Below, in pieces: positions 11,349-22,184 of a stretch of 64,000 nucleotides of DNA (position 1 is the stretch's first letter; every line of letters begins with the position of its first letter). The translations under genes and the position numbers were made by a program. The notes under the pieces are model-generated. The model saw only the letters and a list, made by a program, of their open reading frames with translations. It was not told the origin of the DNA and did no database searches. The DNA comes from Gymnopus androsaceus JB14 (Eukaryota > Basidiomycota > Agaricomycetes > Agaricales > Omphalotaceae), in assembly GCA_009733575.1 (NCBI GenBank), contig ML769399.1, positions 98,653 to 162,652 of the forward strand, written 5' to 3'.

Positions 11349-12521
11349 TCACCCAATTTCTGCCAGTGCATCGTAAACATCGGTNNNNNNNNNNNNNNNN
11401 NNNNNNNNNCCTAACAAGTCTTCAGAATTAGTATCTTGTAGCCAAGAGCAGAAACTATCCTCTTGCCTTGTTGCACCCAATCCCGCCATACCCAACCCAC
11501 TCAAATAGTCCTTCCATCGCCTCATACCAGTCTTCTTCCTCCCCTTCTTGCTCTGTTGACACACCCTGACCTTGGCCGTGCAGTCAATTGTACGATGGGG
11601 ACGTGAACGTCGTTCGAAATGCTTTTTTTGCAGCGTACTTGAACTGCTTCGAAAGGATTCGTAGGCCGATCTTCTATGAGATTTTCAAAAGCTGTTTCAA
11701 GACCTGATGAGAGAGTGAGAGACGCGTGAATGAAACAAAATGGCATTACATACCTTCGCCATCCTCTGAAAAAGACAAGAACATTCCACAACGGCAACCC
11801 ACTTCCCGAGCCCTTCGTTCCTCCCATCTCTTCAACGCAAGCTCTCTGTGTGCTCGAACTTTGCTCGACTCGTATCCTTGGCGTACAACGGGATGGAGAT
11901 TACTGTACTGAACGGGTTGTTGATCAGTAATCCAATCTCCACGAAGAAAAGTCACGACTACGAAAAAAGGAAAGAAAAACACACCATGTCTTCCGTCGCC
12001 TTGTTTCGCCTTTCCCTTGCCAAAGGCTACGCGTTTACCCACTAAACCCAGCGTGTTGTAGGTGTCTTTGCAGACTGAAAGTGTCAAGACGCCTCGATGG
12101 TCAATGCACCAGATATCCTCTTCTTGCGTAGAGAATGTCGGACCAGATCCAGCACTTAAGAGGGATAATCCACTAAAAGCAGGGTTAGAGAGTGGAAGAC
12201 GAGAGATTATCATTGAAAATACCTTTCTACAAAGCTCACGCTAGACGACTCTGCTGCGATTTTGGATAGGGAGACTTGTCCTTTCAGGTATCGCGGAGCC
12301 TTCAAAGATGTTTCTAAAGCATTCTCAAAAGATTCATTGGATGGAAAGATCAGGTCAAGCTATTTGAGTGAGAAAAGTGTAAGTCGAATGTTGGAACGGA
12401 AGACAGAAAGGTTTTCACGTTCTTGCTGAGTAAAAGGATGAGAGCGAGCCTGATTCTGGAGCTTTGTGTCTTGGAGACTGAGTCCAGTGGATATTTCAAT
12501 GCGACGAGGTTCGAGGGTCAT
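11349..12521 (-). pseudogene. RPP40: RNase P/MRP subunit Rpp40-like, apparently broken
   Basis: Start ATG at 12521 (MTLEPRRIEIS). The next exon carries LDLIFPSNESFENALETSLKAP, followed by KAPRYLKGQVSLSKI. An intron leads to LSVCKDTYNTLGLVGK, the most recognisable Rpp40 block. Further on come RAHRELALKRWEERR, GLPLWNVL and EEEDWYEAMEGLFEWVG, again family-like. In the family this protein is a non-catalytic subunit of RNase P and RNase MRP (tRNA 5' processing, nucleolus). The pieces cannot be joined in one frame: shifts are needed near 11820 and near 11480, and 25 N occur in the last exon (11385-11409). Since the subunit is normally single-copy and important, sequence or assembly error is as likely as true pseudogenisation. 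Confidence 0.7.
11385..11409. other. Assembly gap (25 N)
   Basis: Twenty-five N bases in the last exon of the RPP40-like gene. The real length of missing sequence is unknown. Confidence 0.99.
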
Positions 12522-12732
12522 CGTGGTTGTGGTTAGAAGAAGCGCCGACGCTCGTGGTCAACTGCTCAAAAGAATTTTGAAATGTTTATTCATTACTCTT
12601 TTATCCTACATCTTTATCCTACATCGGAATCCCAGAAGAACGTACAGATAAATTATACAGAAGACCAAGTGCATGAGTCCGTCTAAAATCTAGATTATGG
12701 GTATAGATGAAAGCGCCAACTCCCACAAGATT

Positions 12733-13650
12733 TTATGCGACGGGGGCCTTAACATACTTGCGCCTGAACTTTCCGTCAATGCTATCGAGGTAGTATGCTC
12801 CAGGCCAGATGTTGTCGACTAAACCCTGTGGAACGTAGTCCTTTGCATTGTGGTTCTTCTCCCGGAGCTAAAAAAGAAAGAACAATTAGCTTTGCTAATG
12901 AGACAAAGGTCGAGGTGAGACGTACGTTCAAGGCATCGACAAAGTCCTGGCAAGGCACAACCTTCATGGCTGCCAATCGGTTCGTCAAGTCAAGCTTCTC
13001 CCTGAGCTCAGTGGTGTCACCCTTCACCCTGATAGTGAAGAAGCTGGCAGCACAACCTGAACCGAACGAGTATAGAGAGATACGCTTGCCCTTGAACGTG
13101 GAAGGATCGACATTGGCAATCAGCGAGGCCAGGCAACCGTACAAGCTGGCGGTGTACATGTTACCGAGACGCTTGGAGCAGCCATTCCAGGGTCAACCTG
13201 AGCTTTGAAAGAAGCTTTTCCGAGGTTGATGAAAGCCTTCTCAAGGTTCTTGTCGGAAAGGGAGGCTTTTTGGGAAAGTGTACGGAAGGTCTCTGCATCA
13301 GGTACGTTGCGAATTTGGGCGAGTCCGGGGATGCAAGGAAGTCGTTGTAGAGCATACGAGCATGGCCTTTGACGGCCTGCTTGCCGTATGGGCTGTGGAA
13401 GATGACATAGTCGACCGAATCGATCGTGAAGCCGCCTTGGCCTCCACCGTTAGAGAGACTGCCACGCTGGAAATCGTGCGGCTTTTTCGCGGTAGCGGTG
13501 GTAAGCCAAAGTCAAGGGGAAGTGTAAGTGACAACGGAATCGGGGGCAATGAACTTCGGGGTAATTCCGAGTTGAGAGTTAGGCTTGTAGACAGTCGTAA
13601 GTGTTGGACATGTGAATTCCGTTACGGCTAACATCTCTCTCTTGTGTTGA
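12733..13650 (-). pseudogene. ERG13: HMG-CoA synthase, 5'-truncated and frameshifted
   Basis: The C-terminal half of hydroxymethylglutaryl-CoA synthase (acetoacetyl-CoA + acetyl-CoA to HMG-CoA, mevalonate/sterol pathway). Visible blocks are SNTYD and VYKPN, DYVIFHSPYGKQAVKGHA (the active-site His motif), MLYNDFLASPDSPKF, LSDKNLEKAF, NMYTASLYGCLASLIANV, SLYSFGSGCAASFF, and after an intron KNHNAKDYVPQGL to a stop at 12733. At least three frame changes are needed (near 13600, near 13305 and near 13180). The N-terminal part with the catalytic Glu and Cys is absent. This is a dead copy, so a functional gene should exist elsewhere. Confidence 0.82.
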
Positions 13651-14190
13651 TGGACCGGGTTGATCGGGTTTCCGAGTTGCTCGCAAGTAATAATTGATTT
13701 TAATTACTGGCACTGTATAATTGGACTCCGTATTGAAGGAAGACAGTAGCCATACAGGAAATTTATTACTATTTTTGTTAATATTTTATGACTATATACT
13801 TACATACAGTCGGTTATTCGACGCGCACCAACGTTTCAACATGGCGCGCGCTTATGCCCTCCATTTGGTCAAGGGTCGATTTCATGATATTTTGGTTTCT
13901 CGGTTGAATATCTTTTAGGGCGGACATAGCATATACAGCAGATACAAGACGAGAGATACTGTATACTTAGTCTGGATAATGTACTGTACTAAGCACTGGT
14001 TTAGTGGTTTTAGTCAGAGGAAAAGTCCTAGATTTGGCCACATTAATCTTGTGAACCACATAAGGAAATTGTCAAATTTTTGCCGAAACCAAAATTTCGA
14101 CGCCTCAGTCACAGGTAACAGGCCATGTCGAATTGAACAAATTAAGTACAGTGTTACAGCAACCATATCAGTGTCACAGAGTACCTACGA
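13651..14190. other. Intergenic, AT-rich, no gene seen
   Basis: No coding signal. It contains the probable promoter of the secreted RING gene at its right end. Confidence 0.45.
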
Positions 14191-14197
14191 TATAAAA
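14191..14197 (+). promoter_or_regulatory. TATA box of secreted RING gene
   Basis: TATAAAA, 84 bp before the ATG at 14281; the intervening leader is pyrimidine-rich (cttcttcttcac), as common in fungal genes. Confidence 0.5.
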
Positions 14198-14280
14198 GCC
14201 AGCGGATTTAGTCGTTAATCCTTAGTGCTGGTCACCCAAACATCTCCTACATTCTTCTTCTTCACTTTCCAAATCTTCCA

Positions 14281-14937
14281 ATGCGTCTTTCTACCCTTCT
14301 CGCTATTTCTACAGCACTTTTTGCTTGCTTGACTCAAGCCGCACCCTTTTCCAGCCTTTCAGGCTCTAATGCCGAGCTTGAGCTCAGAGCCGAGCGTCTT
14401 GCTCGAAACCAGATGTACATGTAAGTACACGTCTTTTCTGCATTGAGTATTGTGATAACTCCTACTTACCGGTGCATACAGAAATGGCGAGCTCCTGGAG
14501 CGTGGTGTCTTCTCTGAAGTCAAACGACGGGACTTCACACCCATCGGAGGCTTAACTATCTTCGAACGTGATCTCCTCCGCCGAACAGATGGTGACTTTT
14601 GAGCTTGCCATTTGAAAAGGCGCATTATACTGATTCCCATATGTTCCATAGAATGCGGCGTATGCCTGGAAAAAGTCCGCAAGCCTGAAAAAATGGTCAA
14701 CCTCTGCGAAAATAAGGGAGAAGATGGCGCAAGTCATGAAATTTGCCACAAGTGAGTCTCAATATCTTCCTTTTCGCATTGACTGAACCAATGCTCAGGT
14801 GCATGGAAAATTGGATCATGAAACAAGGAAAAGAGTCATGCCCAGTTTGTAGAGGGGAATTATGGATGCCATATGAGGAGCGTGTATGCAAGAGTCGTAC
14901 CCCATCTCCTGAACCCGAGAAGACTGGAGGGAAGTAA
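14281..14937 (+). CDS. Small secreted-type protein with C-terminal RING finger
   Basis: Exons 14281-14420, 14482-14591, 14652-14751 and 14799-14937 join in phase to 162 codons plus TAA. The protein begins with a clear signal peptide (MRLSTLLAISTALFACL, cleavage probable after TQA). The middle is rich in basic sites (KRRD, LLRRTD) that could be Kex2 targets. The C-terminal third has CGVCLEKV, then NLC, HEICHKC and CPVC: a C3HC4-like RING with an unusually long C3-to-H4 spacer (nine residues). RING domains normally recruit E2 enzymes in the cytosol or nucleus, so pairing with an export signal is odd. It may be ER-luminal, secreted, or use the signal as a membrane anchor. No transmembrane helix follows. 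Function is not known to me. Confidence 0.8.
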
Positions 14938-15398
14938 TTACTGTAAATTTGTTGCTACATAGTCGTCTCATGGTAGATAGTAGATACTTGTGGGTTAATT
15001 TGATTAAACTTCTCTCAATTTCTTTAGAATAGAAAAGTGTCTGATGATTCTCCACCGCGAACTCGAAGACATGCAGCACTGGCTATCCCGACGAGCAAAG
15101 GGTACTGTTAGTGCTCCGAACGACTGACGGAGCCGGGAGCTAAGCCGAAACGAAACCATGTCAGTCCAAGTCGTTGATGTTTTTGGTTAAGCCGAAGCTT
15201 GTTTTGCTTAGGACTAAGCCATTCAAAGCCGAGCCGCAGCCAGCCAAGTCAGCCGCTCGGAGCAGTAGGTACTTATGAATCAAGTCCCCTTTGACTAAAT
15301 ACCATTATTTTTGATTCATTGACTAAAGACATGCTTCCACTCCGACATTACCGGCCAATGATGTCCATAGCCCTGTGGCAATGCCAATACTTGTAAGG
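14938..15398. other. Intergenic with AAGCCGA-type micro-repeats
   Basis: Around 15118-15262 the words aagccga, gccgagccg and ccaagtcagcc recur, resembling short-word remnants of a transposon end. No gene seen. Confidence 0.4.
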
Positions 15399-15405
15399 TA
15401 TAAAA
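15399..15405 (+). promoter_or_regulatory. TATA box of F-box gene
   Basis: TATAAAA, 132 bp before the ATG. A possible 5' leader intron (GTAAGT at about 15460 to CAG just before 15530) lies between. Confidence 0.45.
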
Positions 15406-15530
15406 CCCCTTTGTCCTTGATTCCTGTCGATACAAACCCATTCCCCTTACGGCCAGAGGTAAGTTACCCTCAGATGTCTACCCGTAATTGAAAAAATCCA
15501 CCTATCCTAACTCATGTAATACTGCTCAGA

Positions 15531-16340
15531 ATGGACCAATTTCCCGTTGAACTCGTCGCGAAGATATTCAAACTTGCAGCATGCGAAATTCACACGGCAA
15601 TATCACTAGCTAGAGTCTCAAAACCTGTTCATTCGTGGATCATACCCTCTCTCTACAAATCCATCCATCTACGGAGTGACACCGATACCATGCTGCTGCA
15701 GCGTACCTTGCACGGATCCTCAGCTATGGTTTTGGCACCCAAAATTAAAACAATTTCCTTCGGATTTGTACATGTTCCACCCGGATTTGGAGATCTGTTG
15801 TCTCAAATCTGCACCAACTTGTATCATATCAACCTGTCCCACCACGACCTGAGCGACATGATGAAATCATTCAGGACCTTAAACAGAGTGCAATGGCTCA
15901 CTGTTCAGGGACAATTACGTATAGTAGAGCTCTACCACCCCATCCCATATCTCGGAAATGTAACACACCTACACTTTCCCGAGGATAGCCCATACTATTT
16001 TCACTTCCAGGACAGTTTTCCGAGTGTAACACATTTTTCTTGCGCTTACAGGCCAGCAGCGATATCTAGCGGATATAAACTCAGGCCCGGCTTCCTGAAG
16101 CAGGTATTGGCCAAGTCAAATCCCGGAATGCAGGTGATAGTGGTACATGTGAGTTTGGAATGGGTGCTTCAGTCGGTTCCAGGTGCAGGGGATGAAGAGA
16201 TGCTGGCTTATTTGGAGAAATTGGAAAAGGAGGATAAAAGAGTGGTAGTGAGGCCCTATGAGGATTTAGAAGATGATGTTGAAGCTATGTGGAACTATGC
16301 AGATGGAGTAATTGCAAAAAGGGAAACTTCTCTACAGTAG
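15531..16340 (+). CDS. F-box-like protein
   Basis: Single uninterrupted exon, 269 aa. Residues 1-45 form an F-box-like helix set (MDQFPVELVAKIFKLAAC followed by ISLARVSKPVHSWIIPSLYKSI), matching the agaricomycete F-box pattern in which a Trp and the LYKSI/LYRSV tail are conserved. The rest (THLHFPEDSP, SVTHFSC) looks like the degenerate leucine-rich region usual in these proteins. The C-terminus is acidic and helical (DEEMLAYLEKLEKEDKR). Family role: substrate adaptor in an SCF ubiquitin ligase, binding Skp1 through the F-box. The target cannot be inferred. The frame is clean, so the gene is probably functional; these families are very large and variable in mushrooms. Confidence 0.78.
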   Translation: MDQFPVELVAKIFKLAACEIHTAISLARVSKPVHSWIIPSLYKSIHLRSDTDTMLLQRTLHGSSAMVLAPKIKTISFGFVHVPPGFGDLLSQICTNLYHINLSHHDLSDMMKSFRTLNRVQWLTVQGQLRIVELYHPIPYLGNVTHLHFPEDSPYYFHFQDSFPSVTHFSCAYRPAAISSGYKLRPGFLKQVLAKSNPGMQVIVVHVSLEWVLQSVPGAGDEEMLAYLEKLEKEDKRVVVRPYEDLEDDVEAMWNYADGVIAKRETSLQ

Positions 16341-16905
16341 ATCAATTCCTCACTCCCAGTCCCAATCTTAATCCTCAATTGCACAACCTACGGCACTGTA
16401 TTTGTTTACAAATGCTTACAATTGTAATAAGTATCAATATCTACAAATTATTTACAATGTGACAGTGGCAATGCATTATAATTGAATTACAGTACTACAT
16501 TATGTGCACCTGATGGCAAAGCAGTCTTCTTGGTTCAACCACACCCAGGACCAATATTTTGTTTTTATGAGCACTGAATATGTCTGGCACACTATTGCAG
16601 AGGAGAGCCCTGACAGCAGGACAGCGCAAGGGATGGCAACATGCATTGGTAGGTCAAAGACTGGGGATTTTATATCATCAAAGATTTGAAGGAGGAGGTG
16701 CAAGAGATGAAGTGAAGGGAAAAGATTGAATCAAGTTATGAAGATGCAAAGAATGTGTCATGCACTGTACACCATCCTCTTTTTGAATCCCTACTATTCC
16801 CTTCCAATACCCATAAACATTGGCCCAATGCCCAGTCTTCCTTGATCTTGCCCAGGTTCATCCACACACTGCACAATTACTCATCCCTACTATATGACAT
16901 ACCTA
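16341..16905. other. Intergenic, no gene seen
   Basis: Short overlapping frames on both strands without domains. It ends with the TA dinucleotide that flanks the next element. Confidence 0.45.
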
Positions 16906-18488
16906 CTGTGGCGGCGAAAATTAACCGAACACGCAAAATGTCACCTTGTAACGGCCATAGCGGGGCGAATAGCACATATTAGAATTTGTGTTTGGGGGCA
17001 ATATTGTAGCCCTTTCGAATCCGCAGATGGTCCACTTTTCACGTTTGAGAAATATTTACAAATGGTAGAGTTATAGGTCAATATGTACAAAGCATCAAAT
17101 TTTATGATGTAATTTTTGTGAATTTTGACTCTAATGAGCTTTTTTCAATGTGTTCCTAAGCTTTTCTTGTGATTAATTTTGTACAGGACTACTATTGGGA
17201 CCATAACGCTTTTATATCATGGCTTAAACCCAGAAGGAACATGCCATATTGATGCATCAATTGAGGATGTTTATTTTTACCTGAAATTACAATAGCAGAT
17301 GGATGAGGGCAAATCATGGGAAGGTTTAGTGGGTGATTCTATAGTATTTTGAGTCCTAAAGTGATCCCAATTCACAGAATTAAATAATATAGGAAATTCA
17401 TTGACTTATAGCTTAAGAAACTTCAAGTAGCAATTTTTCTGGGGTAATTTCAAATTTAATGGCCTTAATTTGAATGTTTTTGAACCTTTTCTGCTGATGT
17501 TTTTTTCTGGTCACACTCTAGGGATGCATATACCTTCATAACACAAGTTGGGTCCATGAATGAGGCCATTTTCCACGTCCAGAAACACAAATCTTCCACA
17601 ATTATTTTCGAAAATCTGCCCTAAATAAAAATGTGAGCTTGTATTTAGCCTGTGGTGTCTGAATTCAAGCATTGAGGCTGTGATGGGGTTCTTTGATGCT
17701 GGAGGATATCTATGAATCATTTGGGATGGTACAGTCACTCTATGTACTGAAGACAAGAGGCAAGAAATTCTTAGTCCTTAGTTGGGCCATATTTCTGGGA
17801 TGGTGGAGGCTTTTTGATCAGAACCAAGAATAGTATGATGAGGCCAATATGTATTATGGAACTATATGCATCCCTAGAGTCTGGTCAGAAAAAAACATCA
17901 GCAGAAAAGGTTCAAAAACATTCAAATTAAGGCCATTAAATTCGAAATTACCCCAGAAAAATTGCTACTTGAAGTTTCGTAAGCTATAATTCAATGAATT
18001 TCCTATATTATTTAATTCTGTGAATTGGATCACTTTAGGACTCAAAATGCTATAGAATCACCCACTAAACCTTCCCATGATTTGCCCTCATCCATCTGCT
18101 ATTGTAATTTCAGGTAAAAATAAACATCCTCAATTGATGCATCAATATGGCATGTTCCTTCTGGGTTTAAGCCATGATATAAAAGTGTTATGGTCCCAAT
18201 AGTAGTCCTGTACAAAAATAATCGCAAGAAAAGCTTAGGAACACATTGAAAAAAGCTCATTAGAGTCAAAATTCACAAAAATTACATCATAAAATGTGAT
18301 GCTTTGTACATATTGACCTATACCTCTACCATTTGTAAATATTTCTCAAACGTGAAAAGTGGACCATCTGCGGATTCAAAAGGGCTACAATATTGCCCCC
18401 AAACACAAATTCTAATATGTGCTATTCACCCCGCTATGGCCGTTACAAGGTGACATTTTGCGTGTTCGGTTAATTTTCGCCGCCACAG
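16906..18488. mobile_element. Long-inverted-repeat element flanked by TA
   Basis: Two ~626-bp arms (16906-17532 and 17863-18488) are near-perfect inverted copies beginning CTGTGGCGGCGAAAATTAAC. A 330-bp spacer separates them. TA occurs immediately outside both ends (16904-16905 and 18489-18490), the duplication made by Tc1/mariner-type transposases. No transposase is encoded, so it is non-autonomous. Differences between arms are scattered single bases, suggesting a moderately young insertion. A transcript through it would form a ~620-bp double-stranded stem. Confidence 0.8.
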
Positions 18489-19556
18489 TACAATTGTACC
18501 TATAAAGGCCCAACTCTCTTGTTGGACAATCCTTGTCTTGATATTAACTACTTTGCTCCTGATTCTTGTTTTCTCTATATTTTCTACTTACTCTGTGCTT
18601 ATTCTCTACTTCTCTCAATACATGCTTGTTTTGGTGACATCTTCTTGACCACTACATTGACTTTAGACTGTCAACAAGCTTGTACAAAAAATCCATACAC
18701 TGTTGTTGTCTCAGATGACTCTGGCTTACCTGACTCAACTCATTCATCTCCCTTCGGGACCTTAGGGTCTCTTATTCTCAAATTTACTATCACTCATTGC
18801 CTGAGTAGTCACCTGCACACATATTTGATTGCGGATCATGCCTGCCTGGTCTATTACTAGGCTACTCTACTTACACTATGTGTAAACCCAATGTTGGATC
18901 TCACATTCGGTTGTCAAGCTTGGAAGCTCATTGTTCCGTTTATTCTACCCCTATATACCTGTATATCAGCTGTAGTTAATGGATGCATCCACATTCAATT
19001 GTCCTTGCTTACCGCCATCTAGCAGGACAACCTGGAATTTACTTGTTGTTGTTCTTCTCCTTGAGTGACACCACACCATTTATCACAACACCCAAGACCT
19101 TTGATCCTGGTCTCACAGAATAGTAAGAGAGAAAACATGGATGTAGTGTATTGGAAGGTACAAGGAAGATAACAGCATGATGGTCAATCCATAAACAAAG
19201 TGGAGGATATGCACATGGGACTTGAAAATAGTATAAAGCTGCCTCAAGCTTTGTGCATGTTCCTTGTTTGAATTTATACAGCTAATGAGCACTATAACTG
19301 CAAGTGACTAATTATCTGAGCAAAGCAGGTTCAAAAGGAAAAACTGCCTCATAAGGGTACCATACCCATGGTGCTTCTCCTTCACTCTATACCCAAATGA
19401 TGTCTGAATGTAGCTGTTTTGTGCTTCATGGGAACAGTAAGCCAAATAATTTGCTGCAAAACCAAATTTCAAATATTTACACCAGTTCATCATTTCGTTT
19501 ATTCGACAGGTTATTGCTATGGGAAGTTGTCCAATGTTCTTGAATGTTCTGCAAAA
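18489..19556. other. Intergenic, no convincing gene
   Basis: A 113-codon frame at 18519-18860 (+) has a hydrophobic start but no recognised domain, and its codon pattern is unconvincing. Nothing else is seen. Confidence 0.35.
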
Positions 19557-19737
19557 CATCAGCAAAACCGGTATTTTTGCTTAAGGTCTCCAGAAAGCTC
19601 CAGAGCACTCTGACAGCTGTCAATCAAGCTGTCAAATGTCTCCAGCTTCTCCAGAGCTCTCTGGAATAGGTGCCCTTGCTCCAGAAATGCTCCAAATGTA
19701 TTGGTTTTCTCCAGAAAAAATACAGGTTTTGCTGATG
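19557..19737. repeat. 181-bp CATCAGC-end element, CTCCAGA interior
   Basis: Begins CATCAGCAAAACC and ends GGTTTTGCTGATG, an exact 13-bp inverted repeat followed inward by GTATTTTT and its complement. The interior is made of TCTCCAGA, GCTCCAGAG and AGCTGTCAA words, unlike other members of the same end type in this window. Confidence 0.75.
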
Positions 19738-19904
19738 AATGATTGATAATGCACTTTTTATTATTGTCCAGTAAGGAATTGAATTGTTCACAGCCTTACC
19801 TAGGTTACCTTTCAATACAAAAAAAGTCAGTAAAACATCAAACTTGAGATTGAAGTTGGAGAGAAAGATGAGTCACGTTTTGACAAGTGCTTGCATGAGG
19901 TGTG

Positions 19905-20055
19905 TCATCACATCATCTTGTCCTTCTTTGCTGGAAGTACTAAAATACCTTCTTTCCTAGATTGTCACTAAACCTTCCAGACTACTACATGAATACTAGC
20001 CCTTTTGAATGCAATCTACTGAGTAGTTCAATGTAGTCCTTCCAAGCCTCCAGCT
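19905..20055. repeat. Dispersed ~150-bp repeat, copy 2
   Basis: Partner of 10129-10292 (same ordered blocks). A 95-codon minus-strand frame (20272-19985) covers it and contains EAWKDYIELLSRLHSKGL, which may be the tail of an unidentified transposon protein. Confidence 0.5.
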
Positions 20056-20448
20056 CACATGTTTCTTTGACAGTTGATGGTCTTTCAAATTCAAAAGACA
20101 TTTGAAATTGCCACCATGTCTGAGGGAGGGGATGTGTTTTGGATTTTTGAGGATTCAAATGACAATTTGGTTTGGTTAGGAGGTACCCAAGGCCCATTGA
20201 AGGAGAATATGAGTTGGTGCTGTGGTGCAGTGCAGAGCTGGATGCGAGCCTCAATTCTTGTTTTCTTATCAAGCTATGCAGAGATTATCTGAATTGTTCA
20301 ACCAGGTTCTAGTAGGCTTAATCCACTGGAAGGATCTGTTGTATCTGAGCTGCCAAGCCAGGTTCTAAAAGTGTTTCAGATTTTGCCAAGCATCTAGTCT
20401 CTCCTCCCGACCAATATTGATGGCTCCACATTCCAAATTGCCATCAAC

Positions 20449-20700
20449 ATGCATTTCACCTCTGCCGGCATATTTCTTCTCTTCACCAGTCTTCTCTCCA
20501 GTGTATTGGCTTTACCTGTTGTGAGTCCTTGATCTATTCTTCCATTGAAAGCATGTTGATCTCACAATCACCAACAGCTTGGACTCTCTAGAAGCCTTCC
20601 AAGCTGAAGAATCGGATTTAGAGATGCAAGACTACAATTCTGGGGGACCACTAGTCTCGGGAATCCAGACTCCACAATATGTACCATATCTAGAGTCTGG
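20449..20700 (+). pseudogene. Truncated paralog of the 166-aa secreted protein
   Basis: Starts MHFTSAGIFLLFTSLLSS and reaches ALPV just before a GTGAGT intron, exactly as the intact gene at 43438. Exon 2 resumes with LDSLEAFQAEESDLEMQDY, matching DSLEAFQARDLDFEIRSYD. Similarity is lost at about 20660, where an inverted-repeat element begins, so the C-terminal ~110 residues are missing. Confidence 0.75.
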
Positions 20701-21470
20701 AATTATTAATTAATGTAACAGAGCTGGTGCCCATACTTTTTGTTAATATAATCCACGGAACAGATAGCTGTAGGACCGTGGCCCAGTACAGCTGTGTGTT
20801 TGGCAAAACACGTCAAAATTCTTCACTTGTTCATGACCTTCATTATATGATACCGGCCTTAATTATTCATATTTTGTGACTTCTCATGGACCCTAAACCG
20901 ACTTGGAACTCTCTGGAAGGTCTTGATGTGCTTGAAACTGTTGTTCAAACTAGGATTCCCCAGTGGGAAGGGCTTTGAGATTCCTAGCGCAAGTGGATAT
21001 CTCTCGTTCTTGATGGCAGAAGAGTTGTATGTCAATGTTGGTGGGATAGTGATATTCAGAGAAGGTCATTGATTTCCAACAGTATTCACATTGTCTGAGA
21101 GAGAATGGTAGCCTGGAGCGTGTAATGAACAGTCCGAAGAGCTACTAGAGACTCTAGGGGTTGCATACAGCTGATATTGATGTGAAGATGTTGATATAAG
21201 ATAGTCGGAATCATCAGAAGGTGCAGGCAGAATTATTGGAGTATCAGCAGCTGTAAGTCAATTTCGATGGTCTCCGATTGTCATGTTGCATCAATTTCAG
21301 GGAAAAGAAGTAGATAGTTGGTCACAGTGAGCATACAAAGTGTATTTGTGCTTATGGCTGTACCGGGCCCACAGTCCCACAGCTATCCATTCTGCGAATT
21401 ACATTAACAAAAAGTATGGGTGCCAGCTCTCTTACATTAATTCCAGACTCCACAATAGGTACCTGAAGAT
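20688..21470. repeat. Element with ~110-bp inverted ends
   Basis: 20690-20797 and 21357-21466 are inverted copies sharing AGTCTGGAATTA, GCCCATACTTTTTGTTAAT and GGATAGCTGT/CAGATAGCTGT blocks. The ~560 bp between has no gene. It appears to truncate the secreted-protein pseudogene on its left. Confidence 0.55.
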
Positions 21471-21766
21471 AACAGGTCTGATGACAAGGTGGCCTGGATT
21501 GGTAGTATAGTACTGCTACAAGACCAAGTATGGGTCTATCAGACATGAAGAAACATATTGGACAGTATGCAATTTTTCCATCTCCTCCTGCTTCTTTTGC
21601 TCATCATTTTACAGTTGAACAATGTTCCCTTCTCTGCCAAAGCTACATTAATCACACAGTTCCAGCAAACCTGTGGGGTCCTCATAAAGAGTTTCCTTGA
21701 TTGTGTGCAAGAGTAGTCATGACTCATGGGCAAGAATCATGAATCATCAAGGATACTAGAGTCATG

Positions 21767-22184
21767 TATTAGAGTTACTTTCCTAAATAGGAAGTAGCAG
21801 CAGTAAGACCACACAGGACTTAGTAGTACAATCACACAGATCGATGGAAGACAACAGTGGTATTACAGGGTATGGTACTAGGCTTTATATACAGTCCTAT
21901 GTACAAACAATATATCAGGCAAGTGGCTACTGTGTGGCTACTATGCATGTGGTAAAGTGGGTACTGTACAGTCCTATGTACAAACAATATATCAGGCAAG
22001 TGGCTACTGCATGAATACTTGTGGCTACTATGCATGCGGTAAAGTGGGTACTGCGAGAGACTAAGTGGAGTCTGCAAGACGATAGTAGTGGAGTGCATGG
22101 GATGGTGATACAAACAAGTGGAGACTACAAGAAAGTGTTCCATGTATAGTTTGATAAGATATATTTACCTTTGATATTCCAACA
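21767..22184 (-). repeat. copia-1 3' LTR
   Basis: 418 bp, longer than the 5' LTR because a segment (tgtacaaacaatatatcagg with its context) is tandemly duplicated. A purine-rich tract lies just inside the LTR. Confidence 0.9.

Noticed and set aside
18519..18860. ORF with hydrophobic N-terminus that could be a secreted peptide
   Set aside because: The hydrophobic stretch is followed by unstructured sequence without family resemblance; a TATA-like CTATAAAG is only ~15 bp upstream, too close for a normal start.
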